Positions 1-12,693 of a DNA stretch of 64,000 nucleotides are shown piece after piece (the stretch's first letter is position 1; every line of letters starts with the position of its first letter). The position numbers and the translations under genes are program-made. The DNA comes from Siphonodentalium dalli (lineage: Eukaryota; Mollusca; Scaphopoda; Gadilida; Siphonodentaliidae), in assembly GCA_032622095.1 (NCBI GenBank), contig CP136064.1, positions 127,957,605-128,021,604 of the forward strand, in the 5' to 3' direction. Under the pieces are notes generated by a model. The model saw nothing but the letters and a program-made list of their open reading frames with translations, searched no databases and was not told the DNA's origin.

Positions 1-800
1 TATGACAGAACAGCCAATTTTATTCATCATCCATGACTTTTAATCGATTGCATGACACTCTGTGACAATATTTACCATTTTCCATATTTTGGCTGCCATT
101 TTGACAGCCATATTTAGCCAAAAGTGACAATTTTGGCTCCATTGTGTTGAAATATTCATGAGAAATGGTATGCCTCAATTAATATGCACAGTTCTGCTCA
201 TTTCTTGTTGAAATATGACTAGAATCCAAATGGTGATTTTTTTGGTGAAATGTCATACAGCGTTCTGTCAAATCGAATTATTGAGGGATCGGAAGGGGCT
301 GAGATCTCATGAATGGCATATTGCATTGCTCCAGTGATCAGTTAACATGAACAATACAAAATAAAGTCACATTTCCGAACCAGTTCCATACAGAAGAAAC
401 TGGTCTAGATGATATTATTAAAAAAACGTAAATTTTTCCACTTTAATATGGTTGCCATTTTGACGGTCATCTTGAACAGGGAGTTTTAATTTCACCCTAA
501 AAATGTTCCATTATATCTCACAGAGACATACTTACTGTATATGCCTAATTTTAAATCGCAGATTCCACGGTGAGATTAATTGTGACATTTAATAACTTAT
601 ATAATCACAAAACGCTCTTTAAATTCAGAAAACCACTTAATATAAAAGATGGATTAAAGTGAAATTTCAGCGTGGCTCCATATATAATATATGAATATGT
701 ACATATGTGCAAAATTTCATGCTTTAATCACGAAGTGAACAATTCTTTTACTAATCTACTCCACTAAATTGTCTGAAATACATCGCACTTAAACATGCCT
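1..800. other. No gene seen; AT-rich, traces of GGCTGCCATTTT repeat
   Basis: No reading frame of note. Short remnants of a dispersed family with TGGCTGCCATTTTGAC occur near 90-115 and 450-470. Confidence 0.5.
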
Positions 801-1300
801 GTAAATTTTCAATACAATTCTCCAATAAATGCAGACTGCAGGGTGTGTTGATTTATTAAAATTTTAAATCCTAGATGGCTGCTGGCGGCCGTGTTTTTCA
901 CAATTTTTTTTTCAAATTCGATAGCTCCCATCTAGATGTGATTCTAAACAAGCTGTATATATTGAATGATAACAATTCTCCAATAAATGCAGGCTGCAGG
1001 GTGTGCCGATGGATTTAAATTTGAAATCCAAGATGGCTGCTGGCGGCTTTGGTTTTTAACAAATTTAAGAAAACATTGATGGCTCGCATCGAGAAGTCAC
1101 CCCCGAAGATCCAAATGCAGCTTGGTGATGATTGGATGAGAGATGTGACCTGTAGAGTGTGCTGACGGAAATTCTTGACAGATTACAGATGGACAAGGCT
1201 CATTACTCTGAAAATATGTACAAATCTCTGATTCAAAAGACAATATTTTGCGCCAATTCAGCCACCAAGTTTGGTGGTGATCAAGCAATGCTAACTGAAG
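800..1300. repeat. Dispersed repeat family A (AAGATGGCTGCTGGCGGCC)
   Basis: At least two head-to-tail partial units share ATCCAAGATGGCTGCTGGCG, a line with AATTCTCCAATAAATGCAG and GGCTGCAGGGTGTG. Similar units recur at 6255-7385, 28395-28620 and 31615-32275. The short frames are not gene-like. Confidence 0.7.
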
Positions 1301-1337
1301 GTGTCATCCGGAAAACAAGGTAATCCAAATCTCAAAG

Positions 1338-1400
1338 TAACGAGAGGCCGATCACGATCGGCAGATGTTTAACCCATACCTTGGCAATAGCGATTAGCTA
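1338..1400. repeat. Short dispersed repeat with CGATCACGATCG palindrome
   Basis: AACGAGAGGCCGATCACGAT and the following CGGCAGATG..TAACCCAT..CTTGGC are repeated in inverted orientation at about 61285-61340. Confidence 0.7.
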
Positions 1401-2880
1401 TAACTGATAATTGTCAAAGATATGATCACAGGAATCCATATATCAGTGCCCAAATAATTTGTCTTTTAAGAAAGGGTTAAAGTATTTGGGGTGGGGGAGG
1501 AGTAGTTTTAAATCTCTTAACTCTGTCCCTATTCACACAAGGACCTCTCACTGTGAGATCCAATGGTTTAGTGATTTCGGAGGATATGTTTAACTCATTG
1601 GAAGCAAAAGTGATAAATCCATATCTCTGCCACTTTTGACATGCCAGATATTCAAAATTTATTCATTTCTAAAGAGAAATTATAATTTGTTGACGAGCCA
1701 GAAGCTTAGAACAACATACATGTAGGGGATTCCATCTCATATTTAAATGGTACTTTAATTACCCCCCTTCCCCCATTCTCCCCAGTTGTTATTTGTTTAT
1801 CAAACATGGACAGATCAGATCAGATATGACCTGTGTATTAAAATAAGATTAAGTGTTTCATAACATTGGTGTATGGTTTTCAAAAATATATGTAGTTTAT
1901 GCAATACAAAAGTATTATCTATATAATGTTATACAGACATAATATGATGAGGATGCTGGCCCCTATGACCCCTAAATCAAAACAGATTACCATAGTTCAT
2001 ATAAAAGAAAGTAAGTAGCCCTCAATTAAATGGTTTCACACATTACAATGTTTTAAAAGTAGCTTGGACACTAAAAGCCACAACCTTCAATGTTAATCTT
2101 TTAAGCGCTATGTGGCTCCTAAAATTCAATCAACAATGACAATATGAACAAATGGGAAAATAAGGTTCCTGGAAATATTAACAACATCTACCATATTGAT
2201 TTTCAAAACAAGGCATCACTTACAATATTCATGTAAATCATATTGGCTATCAGCCATTATTTTAATTTCAAATTGAAAGCATGTGTCTGAAGGGTTAATA
2301 TATTTTTTCAAAAATCAATTAATCAGTCAATACCAAAATTGATAGAAGTGAATAGTGTGGAAAGATAACCAATAGATAAGAGATATGAGGATGAGTCCAT
2401 GTACATTATAGCATGTGTCTATGGGAACCTTGGAAAGAGTTAATTATTTTTGAAGCAGATTAATGGAATATAGAAGACACTTATATAGGTGAGGGGACCC
2501 TTATCTCACCCTGTAATGAAATTTCAATAAGAGAAACGCCAGTCTTATGCTGCCATTAATCAATTTGACAGATAGAATAAACAACTAGCCAGCCACCAGT
2601 GTTGTTTATCTTTGACTTCATCTAACAACCCACCAGAGCTCTGTATCATATGTCATCACTCATTTCATAACAGATTTCACTTGGAATGACAACATAAAAT
2701 GTACTCTCATATACTCTGGATATTGGAAGTTCACATGGTAATTTATTGATATCATTATATTACATGCAATAAAATCTTCATATTTTCAAATCAGGATATC
2801 ACACCTAATTAAGAGTATAAAACTAAAATAAATGAAAGTGTCACTGACAATTGTTTTTTTTATTTAAAATTTTAATATTT
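1400..2880. other. No gene seen; AT-rich non-coding
   Basis: No long frame, RNA gene or clear repeat was recognised. Confidence 0.4.
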
Positions 2881-3270
2881 GTTTTTGTTAAAGAAAAAAA
2901 AAGGGTCATAACTCCTTTAAAATAAATAGGATCAAACCCATATTCAAACTCGAGAAACCTACATACCATATTTTTTTCCCAATCAAATATAAGATGTTTG
3001 AGTTATGGCAGCATGCATGAATTCGAAGTTGAAAAAGGGCCATAACTCTGTAACAAAAACTCAGATCAAACCCAAATTCGATCTGTATTTTGGGCCCTAG
3101 AAACCCATATACAAAATTTGGTTCTGATTGGATTGAAAATGTTTGAGTTATTGCATTACACATAAAGTGTCTATGGACGGACAGACGGATGGAGGGACTG
3201 ACAGACGGGTACACATAAAAAATGGGCTCTATCTTCGGTAAAAATGGACAGATGAAATCCATTCGAACCT
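2880..3270. repeat. Dispersed repeat family B (GGACGGACAGACGG tail)
   Basis: It has GGGTCATAACTC, ACCAAATTT-type lines and a GACGGACAGACGGATGGA tail. The 118-codon minus-strand frame here is low complexity and is not considered a gene. Other copies lie at 22130-22290, 27220-27380 and 33000-33070. Confidence 0.65.
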
Positions 3271-3508
3271 GAGCAATATTTTAAGTTAATATGCGTTCCA
3301 AATTTCATTCCATTCAGTCAACATTAAAGGCACGGATGGCCATCGCAGTGGGTATGTTGTTAAAATAGTCACTTCCATTAAAACTACAATAAACAGAAAG
3401 AATATTAAAATATAGACACACCCTGTTCTTATACCAATCATAAATATCACATAAATGGTATGTTATTGGCAAGTTTACCTTTAACTAAAGTTGCCATCCG
3501 GAAATATA

Positions 3509-6081
3509 CAATGGACGATTTGCGACTAGCAGAGTTATCGTTGATGACCGGTATTATCCCCCCTGACTAGTAGGTATATCGAGCTCTCTTCCAAGCAAAT
3601 GAGTCATGGCCAGGTGTGTTCTTCTAGAAGTAACTTCAACAAAGCGATGTTTTATCAAACACTGCAGCATGATTTTGTTGTGTTATTTGTTTAAAACGAC
3701 ACACATAGGTATAATTATAAAGCCACAACTATTAAAGCTATATTTGCTAATTCTTTTACTTTATATATACAGGCAATATATAGTTCCACGCCAATAAAAA
3801 CGCGAATTGCTAATATCTGACTGTGGACTGTCTTCATGCACCTTGCCCATGAAAAGACATATACATGTATACATATTGTCGTCTTAGAAAGAAAAAAAAA
3901 TCATAAAATAAAGTGACTCTTGTTTTAAATTTACTCCGCACCTCATGTAAAAGCGACAGCTTTATTTAAGCCGGAACTTGCGCCCTGTTCGCATTCCTAA
4001 TATTTATACTCCAACAAATTACTTCCACGCAAATGCACCTACAACATGTGAAAATAAAGAGCGTTCACTAATACATTATATATTTACATGGTGAAATAAA
4101 GAGCGATTGACTCACTGTTGTGAATTATTTGGGAATTCGAAAATACCAAAAACTTGATCAGATGTATAGTAAATTTGGTCAATAATTGTTTAGTCTTTTC
4201 AGAATTTAGGGGGAATGGGTATATATATGAGCTTGTATATGTAATATATTTCCAGTCACCACAGTTAAATAGACATAGCTCATTTGAACCTCGAAATGGG
4301 TATACATCATTTTGAAGGAGGGATACTACATATATATATATGCATATATTTGTATGTCGGACGAAAAAAGTTCCCAATGTCATGGCTCAGATATTTTAAT
4401 TTTTTCCATAAAGAGTGAGAGAAACGCTCTTTATTTGTACAATGTTAGGAACATACTAAGAACTAATGCTCTTTATTGTTTCATACTACAAACAAATCAT
4501 AGGACGATATGTGCGATGACTTGAAGACGTGTGTCCACGATGTGCATGTGCACGTGGTGCTTGTGCACGGTGTCCGTGTATGAAGCAAGCCGTTGGTGAA
4601 TTAAGTTTCCAAGTCTGCTTTCCACAGAGTTGACCACAATTCCGTATAGTAATAACATTTTGAGTTTCCAGGTCCGGTTTGGGGATCTAACTATAGGCAA
4701 TTCTATGAGAGGATGAAATTAGTGAAACAAAATTAAATCAGTAGTATAATGTTGGTATGAAGAATTAAATATATTAAATTTATGATATCCCAGTTTCTGA
4801 AAATATTTTCTTATTGTTTTTGCCATATTCGGCTTTTTAGTGATGCTTATGTCAATGTTAAGCCACTTTGCTCTAACTTAAATGCGGCTTGCAAATAAAT
4901 ATGAAAATATTTAGCAATTAATTATTACTCAAGATAGAACTGTATAATGTAGATATTTAAGAAGTTACATATACCGCGCTGTGGTATATATTTGACCCTG
5001 CATATCTGTGTTGAACGCAACTTGCCTCCGACGTGCAAGCTCCGACGTGATAGCAAGAGTTAGTTGAAACAAGCTCCCGAACTTTTATCTTGCGATCAGT
5101 TTATTACTATGAAGTAAATTAGATCATAAATCAAATAAATTAATTTATAGGCAACCTTGGCATTCAAGTTAATAACCACACTGGTGTTGAAACTAAACCC
5201 TCATAAATTATGAGATTTAGTAATCAGATATCATGGCACACATATAGCATAACTCAATTTCCTTTAGAACTTGCCGATTTTATTTTAAAATCTTACATAA
5301 ACACTATCCAAAAATGCAAATGAGCGCACATTAGTTTATGTATAATGCTATTTACTTTGCTAACAGTGACTTATATAGGTCCCATGGGTCGCATGTTAGC
5401 CACACATATGTTGCTTTAATAAATATATTCATGAATACAAATCCCAAAAAGAAGAGATGCTCTTTATTGGCCTGATTGGTGGCAATTTAAAAGTCATTGT
5501 ACCCATATGCACAAGGGGCGATGAAACAATGACAAAATAAAACCAAAGGAACACACAAAAAACGTTATCATCGTGCATGATGGATAGCATAAATCCATAA
5601 ACTCCGTAATCGTAATTCATTGGAGTTTTCGGGCGGAACATGGTGGAAGCAAGCTTATTTATTTCCAATCCTTCTGACATGGTTCTGCAAGTCTGGTAAA
5701 CCAGAAAACCTCCCAACAATTTTATGCACAAGGAACTAACTGTGTTCAGGCACATGCCTTATACTTTATTGTCATATATATGTTAACTTTGGGTATTTCT
5801 ATAATAGTTTGGAAGAAAATTACACAGGAGTCAGCTCGTAAATGTTCACTAGGTAGAAGGTGCATATATACTAGTTCATACATGTAGATAGTTATTTTGT
5901 TTTGCAAATATATATGAGGTTAAAAGAAAGTTGCGATGTAGTTTTCCCGACTGACCGCTTGTCTTGGTGTGAATAAGTGGCTGTTGCATTAGTACCGCTG
6001 AGAATATACCTATTAGTCAGGGGAGGTAATCGACGATAATCGCCATCGACGATAACTCTGCTAGTCGCAAACGGTCCATTG
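3509..6081. mobile_element. 2.57-kb element with about 70-bp terminal inverted repeats
   Basis: The left end (3509-3578) and the right end (5990-6081) are imperfect inverted copies. Both contain CAATGGAC, TTTGCGACTAGCAGAGTTATCG-like and CCCCTGACTARTAGGTATAT segments. The interior is AT-rich, repeats short AATAAAGAGCG / CGCTCTTTATT motifs, and has no transposase-like frame. No clear target duplication was found, so the superfamily is unassigned. Confidence 0.65.
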
Positions 6082-6109
6082 AATCAAATTCAACAAAGGC
6101 CCATGACCA

Positions 6110-7385
6110 TGGTAAATGAAAGTGTCAATGACGCTGTAGCTCAACTTGGAGGGGGATGATAAGATCATGTGTTAAAGTCAATGGAGTGATTAGGAATGTT
6201 GAAAGATGAAATGTCTAAGTAATACGAGATATCAACATGAAGAGATATATATAAAGTACAATTCAAAATGGCTGCTGGCAGCCATGTTTTTGAACAGAAT
6301 TTGGAAAAATGGTAAGTGACAAGCTAGAGGTCATCCCGAGGATCTATATGAAGTTTGGTGACAATCAAATGAGTGATGTGGCCTGTAGGGTGTGCCAAAG
6401 GATTTAGTGATGCAAAGAGTAAAATACAAGATGGCTACCAGCATCAATGATTTTCACCACAAATCATTAAAAATCGATAGCTCCCATCACAAACATGCCT
6501 GTAAATTTTCAAACATTTCACCAATAATTGTGGGCTGTATGGTGTGTCGATAGATTCAAATATGAAATCTAATATGGCCACTGTTTTTTAACAGAATTCG
6601 GAAATGAAAGTGTCAATGACACTTAAGCTCAACTTGGAGAAGGCCTAGGTTACAGTTAATCGAGCGATAGGGAATGCAGAAAGATCCATATGAAGTTTGG
6701 TGATGATTGGATGAGAGATGTGACCTGTAGTGTGTGCTGACGGAAATTCTTGACGGATTACGAATGGACAAGTTGAGCCAAAAGGTTCATAACTCTGAAT
6801 TAGATCTGATATCTAATATGGCCACTGTTTTTTAACAGAATTCGGAAATGAAAGTGTCAATGACACTTCAATCTCAACTTGGAGAAGGCCTATCAACAAA
6901 TGTTACAGTTAATGGAGCGATAAGGAATGCAGAAAGATCCATAGGAAGTTTGGTGATGCAGGGTGTGGCAAATTTGAAATCCAATGGCAGCCATGTTTTA
7001 AAAATAATTTCAGAAAAATAGATTGGTCCCATTTAGAGGTAACCTTGAAGATCCATATGAAGTTTGGTGATGATCGGATGAGAGATGTGACCTGTAGGGC
7101 GTGCTGATAAAGGGTGTGCTAACGGAAATTGTTGATGGATGGACTCAAAAGCCATGGCAATAGCTCAAACTTTACAAAGTAAAGTTGAGCTAAACATGGT
7201 AAGCTCCCATCTAGAGGTCACCCCGAAGATCCCAATGAAGTTTGGTGATGATCAGATATGGATGTGGCATGTAGGGTGTGTGAAAGGAAACAGATTAACA
7301 GATGGATGGACACGCGCACACACGCAGACACATGACCAACCCATGGCAATACTCAAACTTTACAAAGTACAGTTGAGCTAAAAAT
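6110..7385. repeat. Array of family A repeat units
   Basis: Three or four diverged units carry GATCCATATGAAGTTTGGTG, GAGATGTGACCTGTAG and GGCAATAGCTCAAACTTTAC. The array ends in GAGCTAAAAATG. Spacing is irregular because of internal deletions. Confidence 0.7.
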
Positions 7386-9691
7386 GAATGCATGGGTGTC
7401 CAAATGGCCTTGCCCGTGATAAATTTGATATAAATTGATATGCATAAGTATGTGTCACTGATACTTCTTCTTTTGGTGTAAGGCATATCTTTTGAAGAGC
7501 ATTTCCTTTCCAAAATAATATAATATGTATGTAGTGTTGGCTGATTATAAGAATTATAAGAACTGATGCAGTATTTCAGTTCATCAAGAAATAAAATAAA
7601 TTTTCAAAACCAGCTTCATTAGTTAAGAAGTTTGAAAAACATTGTAGTTATTTCTTGTTCCCAAAAACACTACCACGGTTAATCCATTACATTTAATATA
7701 CCTGTACCTCAAGTAATGCCCATTGGATGAATGAATACTTTGCGGCTTTTTAATGAAGAGACAGGACAGGAGCTTTCGGAGGAAGATTGACTTAAATCAT
7801 ATTCTTTAATTGAAATACATGTGGTGGCATAACTGATCAGTACGGAATGGTGCCCATGCAAGACCTAGAATATGGCATCTGGTTTGGATCTTCTGGTGTA
7901 ATTGTCAAGCACTCTAGCAAAGTAGCATGATAACGCTTGGAATGACGAAAGGACTCTATTTGGTATCAAAATTGCCATGCTTTTAAGCAAAACTGCTTCT
8001 GGTGACTAATTACAGTTATTTCTATGGGCCATATGTAGTCTAGCTTTTTGTATACATGATCAGTGCAGTGTTTGTGAAGACAATCTTTACTATATTATGT
8101 GCTGCACTGGTCAATACTCTGGGAGTTAGATATTTTGTCTGGCAGTTGATTGTAGGAATGCCACATCTGGCCATGCTTAAGTCGTTCCATACTGAATACT
8201 CAATGATTGGTAGTTTCCTTAGGAAATGTTCAGATAATAAGTTCAACAAACTTTTTAGTGGCCATCCACTGGCTTATAAAGTGATGAAGCAACAAGATAT
8301 GAAAAGCTGTCGAGCAAATTGATCGATGGGGAAAAGTGAACTACACTTGTGGTCTGTCTGAAAAGAATACTTTGAATGTAAACAGGCTTTTTGAAAATGA
8401 TCTCATCAGCATTATTGAGCATTAACACGATGCCTCCTGATATTTAGCACATCTCTATTTCCAATCTGATTCAATAGTAATATTTAGGGCTGAAGCAAGG
8501 AGGGGGGGTACAAACATGATTTGTTACAACAAATTGGAACACTTATACATATCATATGGTCATGTTTATTTCTTATCAATGAATAGTTTATATGTACATA
8601 ATATTTATGAATAGAAAAATAATGTTAAGAAATGAAATCAGCACTTAACAAGGCCAAAACAAGCTTGCACCACTTAAACAACTTTCACATACATAACTGC
8701 AAATGTTCAGAGTGACAAAAATACATCCAGGTAACGCTAGGATATTTTAAGGAACAAGGTAAATTTGTCAACTTTTTTTAACATTTGAAACTAAAATTTG
8801 TTTAAATTAAACCTTGCGTATGGAAGTTGAGACAATAAAATTAGGAGAAGCGATGTAGCACAATCAAGTAAAATTGTAAAAAAAAAATTGTATAGATATA
8901 GTGTTAGATTGTATGAGGTACTCTCTCATTATGAGGTGTTCATTAATTTGTAATGTGCATGAACTAATACTCCTTAAGTTAACCATTTTCTCTCTTAACC
9001 CTTTCTTAACTAAATACTCATTGATGAGTAGTTCCCTTAGGAAATGTTCAGAGAATAAGTTCAACAAACGTTGACGACATTTCCCACCATTGAAAATGAA
9101 ATTTTCTGCACTTGTATTTTTTTTGCCTGTCTGTTGTCTGCTAATTTATCCTGAACACCTCTCCAAATGAATAATAGACCATTCCAATGTGTAAAGGAAT
9201 AACTGAATGGGAGAATCCATATTATATAGAAAGTGTTAATGAAGGAGAACTATGGAAATAATAGAGGTTTAGTCAGAAAACTTCTAACTTTGCCAGACAA
9301 GCACAATCAGACGATCCTATTCCATATAGTATGGCAGGATATCGTATTCAACATTATTTCATCTATAGTCTGCTGATAAACTCCGCCTCGGGTAAAGAGA
9401 ACTATAGTCTGTTATGTGATGTTAGAAGTTTTTTCAATCTAAACAAAATCAGTTAGTGCATAGAAAAAACCAAATCACCATGGATACCTTTTCTGGAAAA
9501 TAAATCTGAACTATGTTGGAGGACTTTAAAATCCAGACACAAAAGCCATGAGAAATACAGATGTACAAAATTATGTGAGAAAGTAGATATGGAAGTACAG
9601 ATAAAGCTCTTGACCATATCCTCTTACTTCCTCTATAAAGTCACTGGCATTAAGGCGACACAGAGTGGGCTAATCTCAACACAGTCAAAAG
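7386..9691. repeat. Non-coding; contains two copies of a AAATGTTCAGA..ATAAGTTCAACAAA repeat
   Basis: Segments near 8190-8255 and 8995-9075 share ATACTCA-TGA-TAGT-CCTTAGGAAATGTTCAG and ATAAGTTCAACAAA. A third copy lies at 49755-49830 in aPKC intron 4. The 88-codon frame at 8056-8322 overlaps one copy and resembles no known protein. Confidence 0.5.
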
Positions 9692-10116
9692 CAAGCCTGC
9701 AAAAAGTGTGTCATTTGCAGAATGAGGTCACCAGAGGGTGAATTTAGTGACGCTATCCCGAATAGTGGGCTAGTACACCAAATTCACCCTCTGGGAACCT
9801 CATTCGGCTTAGGCCTCAACTGCTATGGGAGACCTGGGATGAGATTGAAGTTCCCCAGTTGAAGTTGGCGATGTTTACCCATTAGTCACCTCGATTATGC
9901 ATTTTATTTTCTGCAAATTAAGGGATCTAGAAACTTCCCAGAAGAGAAAAAGTAATCAAAAACAATTTTACTTTTCTAGAAGATAAGGTCTAAGCAGAAT
10001 GAGGTCCCCAGAGGGTGAATTTGGTGATGCTAGCCCACTGTGCAGGATAGTATCGCTAAATTCTACCTCTGGGGACCTCACTCTGCAAATGACAGACACA
10101 CTATTTAGCAGGCTTG
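9692..10116. mobile_element. hAT-type MITE, copy 1 (425 bp)
   Basis: Termini CAAGCCTGCAAAAAGTGTG and its inverted partner ending GCAGGCTTG are flanked by 8-bp duplications GTCAAAAG / GTCGAAAG (7 of 8 match). Inside are repeated hairpins of GCAGAATGAGGTCCCCAGAG with CTCTGGGGACCTCATTCTGC. A shorter sister copy lies at 62580-62789. Confidence 0.85.
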
Positions 10117-10308
10117 GTCGAAAGATTCCAGTGGTGAAGACAATACAGATGATCAATGACAAATTCTTCAGCAAATTAATCTTCCAGAATTGAAGCTAAA
10201 TCCTCTAACTTTTGGATTCATCGAAAATCTGGAGCTCTTATCTAGTGCAATTATTGGTTTATTTGGCGGGAAAAGATACCATTAGAGCTATTTTGGACAC
10301 TTTCAGAC

Positions 10309-11043
10309 TAGTGGTGCGCACCGGACTGCAAACAAACTGTCTGGTCCCAGTCCACAGCTGTACCGGACCAGGGACAGGACCACCCCTTCTAAAGCTATCC
10401 AGTGAGAACTGGACCGGTCTGGTCTGGTCCAGACTATATAGCTTTTGTGGAACTATTACATAGTTTACAAATGTATATGACTTCAACATGTATACTGTTG
10501 TCTGTTGCCATGACGCGAGATTCAGTCAGATATCAGATGCTGCCAAATGCTAATTGTGACAAATTTCCCATGCAAGTTATCTTCATCTTCAGTGAGTCTA
10601 AAGACTATTCATTGTAATTTTTGTTTCTGTTTTTGTAACGATATAATTATAAATTATCACAGTGAATTAGTCTGATAAATATTTCAAGACCTAATGATCC
10701 ACCATTGTCGGAAATATGTCAAACATGTTATCCTGTTTCCTGCCAGGGCCCAGGATGCATGGTTCCCGTGCTGGAAATTATCTTCAACCTTGCCACAAAA
10801 TGTGTACTGGTTTATTGTTAACTGCAGCAAGCAATGCTGCAAACATTGTTTGGGCACCTTGTTTTGATATTGTAAAATTAATTTTCGCCATACCTATATG
10901 ATGAACACTTTGTCAAAAGGGTAATTCATTCACATGTAAGTGGACAGGACCGCTTTAGATCGGTCCAGGCAAGGGTACTGGACTGGAACATCCTGGACCA
11001 GACCGGCCTAGTCAGTGTACCGGACCACAGGTCCGCATCACTA
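10309..11043. mobile_element. hAT-type non-autonomous element (735 bp)
   Basis: It is flanked by a perfect 8-bp duplication TTTCAGAC (10301-10308 and 11044-11051). Ends TAGTGGTGCGCACCGG and CCTGTGGTCCGG..GCATCACTA form imperfect inverted repeats. Subterminal GGACCGGTC / CTGGACCAGACC motifs repeat at both ends. No transposase frame is present. Confidence 0.85.
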
Positions 11044-11051
11044 TTTCAGAC

Positions 11052-12518
11052 ATTTCCTTCAAAAGAACACTTTCTGGTTTTCAAAAGAAAATCCATTTTC
11101 TCCACCAAAACTATTTCACCTATTAAACCAGTGCGGGTACCAGATCATAATATTCTTCTTCTGTTTTTGTGATTTTCATAAGGATTTAACTAGTTTGATT
11201 TAACCTCTTCGCTTCTATGACATCTAACTATTACGGACGTAAAAGTGCACGCCATGTGCAATATGGTCAGTAGGTACTATGGACCTACTTCAGCACACTA
11301 GCAGTAGGCCATTATACATAACTGTAACTCAGAGATTGGTGCATCGGAATAACAGTATCTCGAAGTTTCAAACGGTGTATGATGTTCAACGATTGTGTAT
11401 GGTAATAGCCTTTCAACTGAGTCAGTTTTATGGTTCTTGTGACATTCCCGTTATATTTTTCCACTGGAAAATGGCAATAACGTCAACAGCCCAGCACACG
11501 ATGTCATAATGTCATTTAGCAGCAAAGAGGTATATTTAGATTTTTTTCCTGTTCAGAAACATGTCACCTAATTCTGAGGTATAAATTATCTCCCTTCGAA
11601 ATCTAACAATACCTAAAAGTTCAGAAACGATGTCTTGATTACTTTACATACAAATCAGTAGACTCAAGCCTTTCGAATTGCCAGATGTGAGGAACTGATA
11701 GTTCCTTGATGTTGGAAAAATGGTCATCTCAACATCATCTTATAAACTATGGTCACAGTCTGGTGACCAGGGCTAACAGTTTAATTGAATTTCATACTAA
11801 ACAAAAAGGAACATTACAGGCTGCCAGCTCAAATGCAATTATAAGGAAGACACAGTATTTGCTCACAAGGAATGTCCAGAATATAAGTTCAAGTTGAATG
11901 CTAAAGGGATATGACGGTTTGAATGTTTTACTGGGTGAAAATGATAATATGTATTGTACTTTATTTGAAAAGCTATTCAATAGATTCCATACTACCACAT
12001 CACTGGATAAAATGATAAGTGTATTCTATATACTAGTATCTATCTTTCATTTTCAATTACAGACATATAGATTAAAGGGATTCAAGGCGTTCAAATTTGG
12101 TTCATGGGAGTTAACATAAAAGTCTGTAAAACAACAATCATCTGTACATACATATGTACGTACATACAAAAATAGATTGACTTTGTTCCTATTTTCATCA
12201 TTAATAGCTCATCCGTAATGAGATTCTGCATGTCAAAACCATTGTTATGCAAACATGTGGAATTTGAATAGTGGATGTTTTTATAGACTTTTATATTTTT
12301 TTAACATTCACCAACTGAGTGCCTTGGTCCCTTTAACCCTTCACTTTCAGATGACTCAAATGTCTATAAGTTTCCATTGAAAACAAGTCATTTTATCTTT
12401 GGGGGGGGGGAAACATGTCCAATGTATACTAGTACTTTTGTAGCTGATGAGAGAATCTATTTAGTAAAGAAAGGGTTAAACCAGGCATATCCCTTTAACT
12501 TGTCAATAGGTACCTGTA
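11052..12518. other. No gene seen
   Basis: Short frames only, none with recognisable protein features. Confidence 0.4.
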
Positions 12519-12691
12519 CAGTAATGCTCTAAGTAATAAACACCTTAACCACAGCAGAATTATGGGTAATTTTTCAGGATTTAGTTGGAAATATGGCCTG
12601 TTGCCATTCATCAGCATATTTCCGACTAAATCCTGAAACATTACCCATAATTCTGCTGTGGTTAAGGAGTCGATTACTTAGAGCATTACTG
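12519..12691. mobile_element. Mariner-type foldback MITE, copy 1
   Basis: A near-complete palindrome with ends CAGTAATGCTCTAAGTAAT / ATTACTTAGAGCATTACTG flanked by TA. Arms contain AACCACAGCAGAATTATGGG. Copies 2 and 3 are at 14822-15034 and 22795-22925. TA flanks and CAGT termini suggest Tc1/mariner. Confidence 0.85.
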
Positions 12692-12693
12692 TA

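Noticed and set aside
2906-3262. 118-codon minus-strand frame
   Set aside because: It lies in a dispersed repeat (family B), is low complexity, and other copies do not preserve it.
8056-8322. 88-codon plus-strand frame
   Set aside because: It overlaps a repeat present at two other sites where the frame is not kept; no splice signals or similarity.
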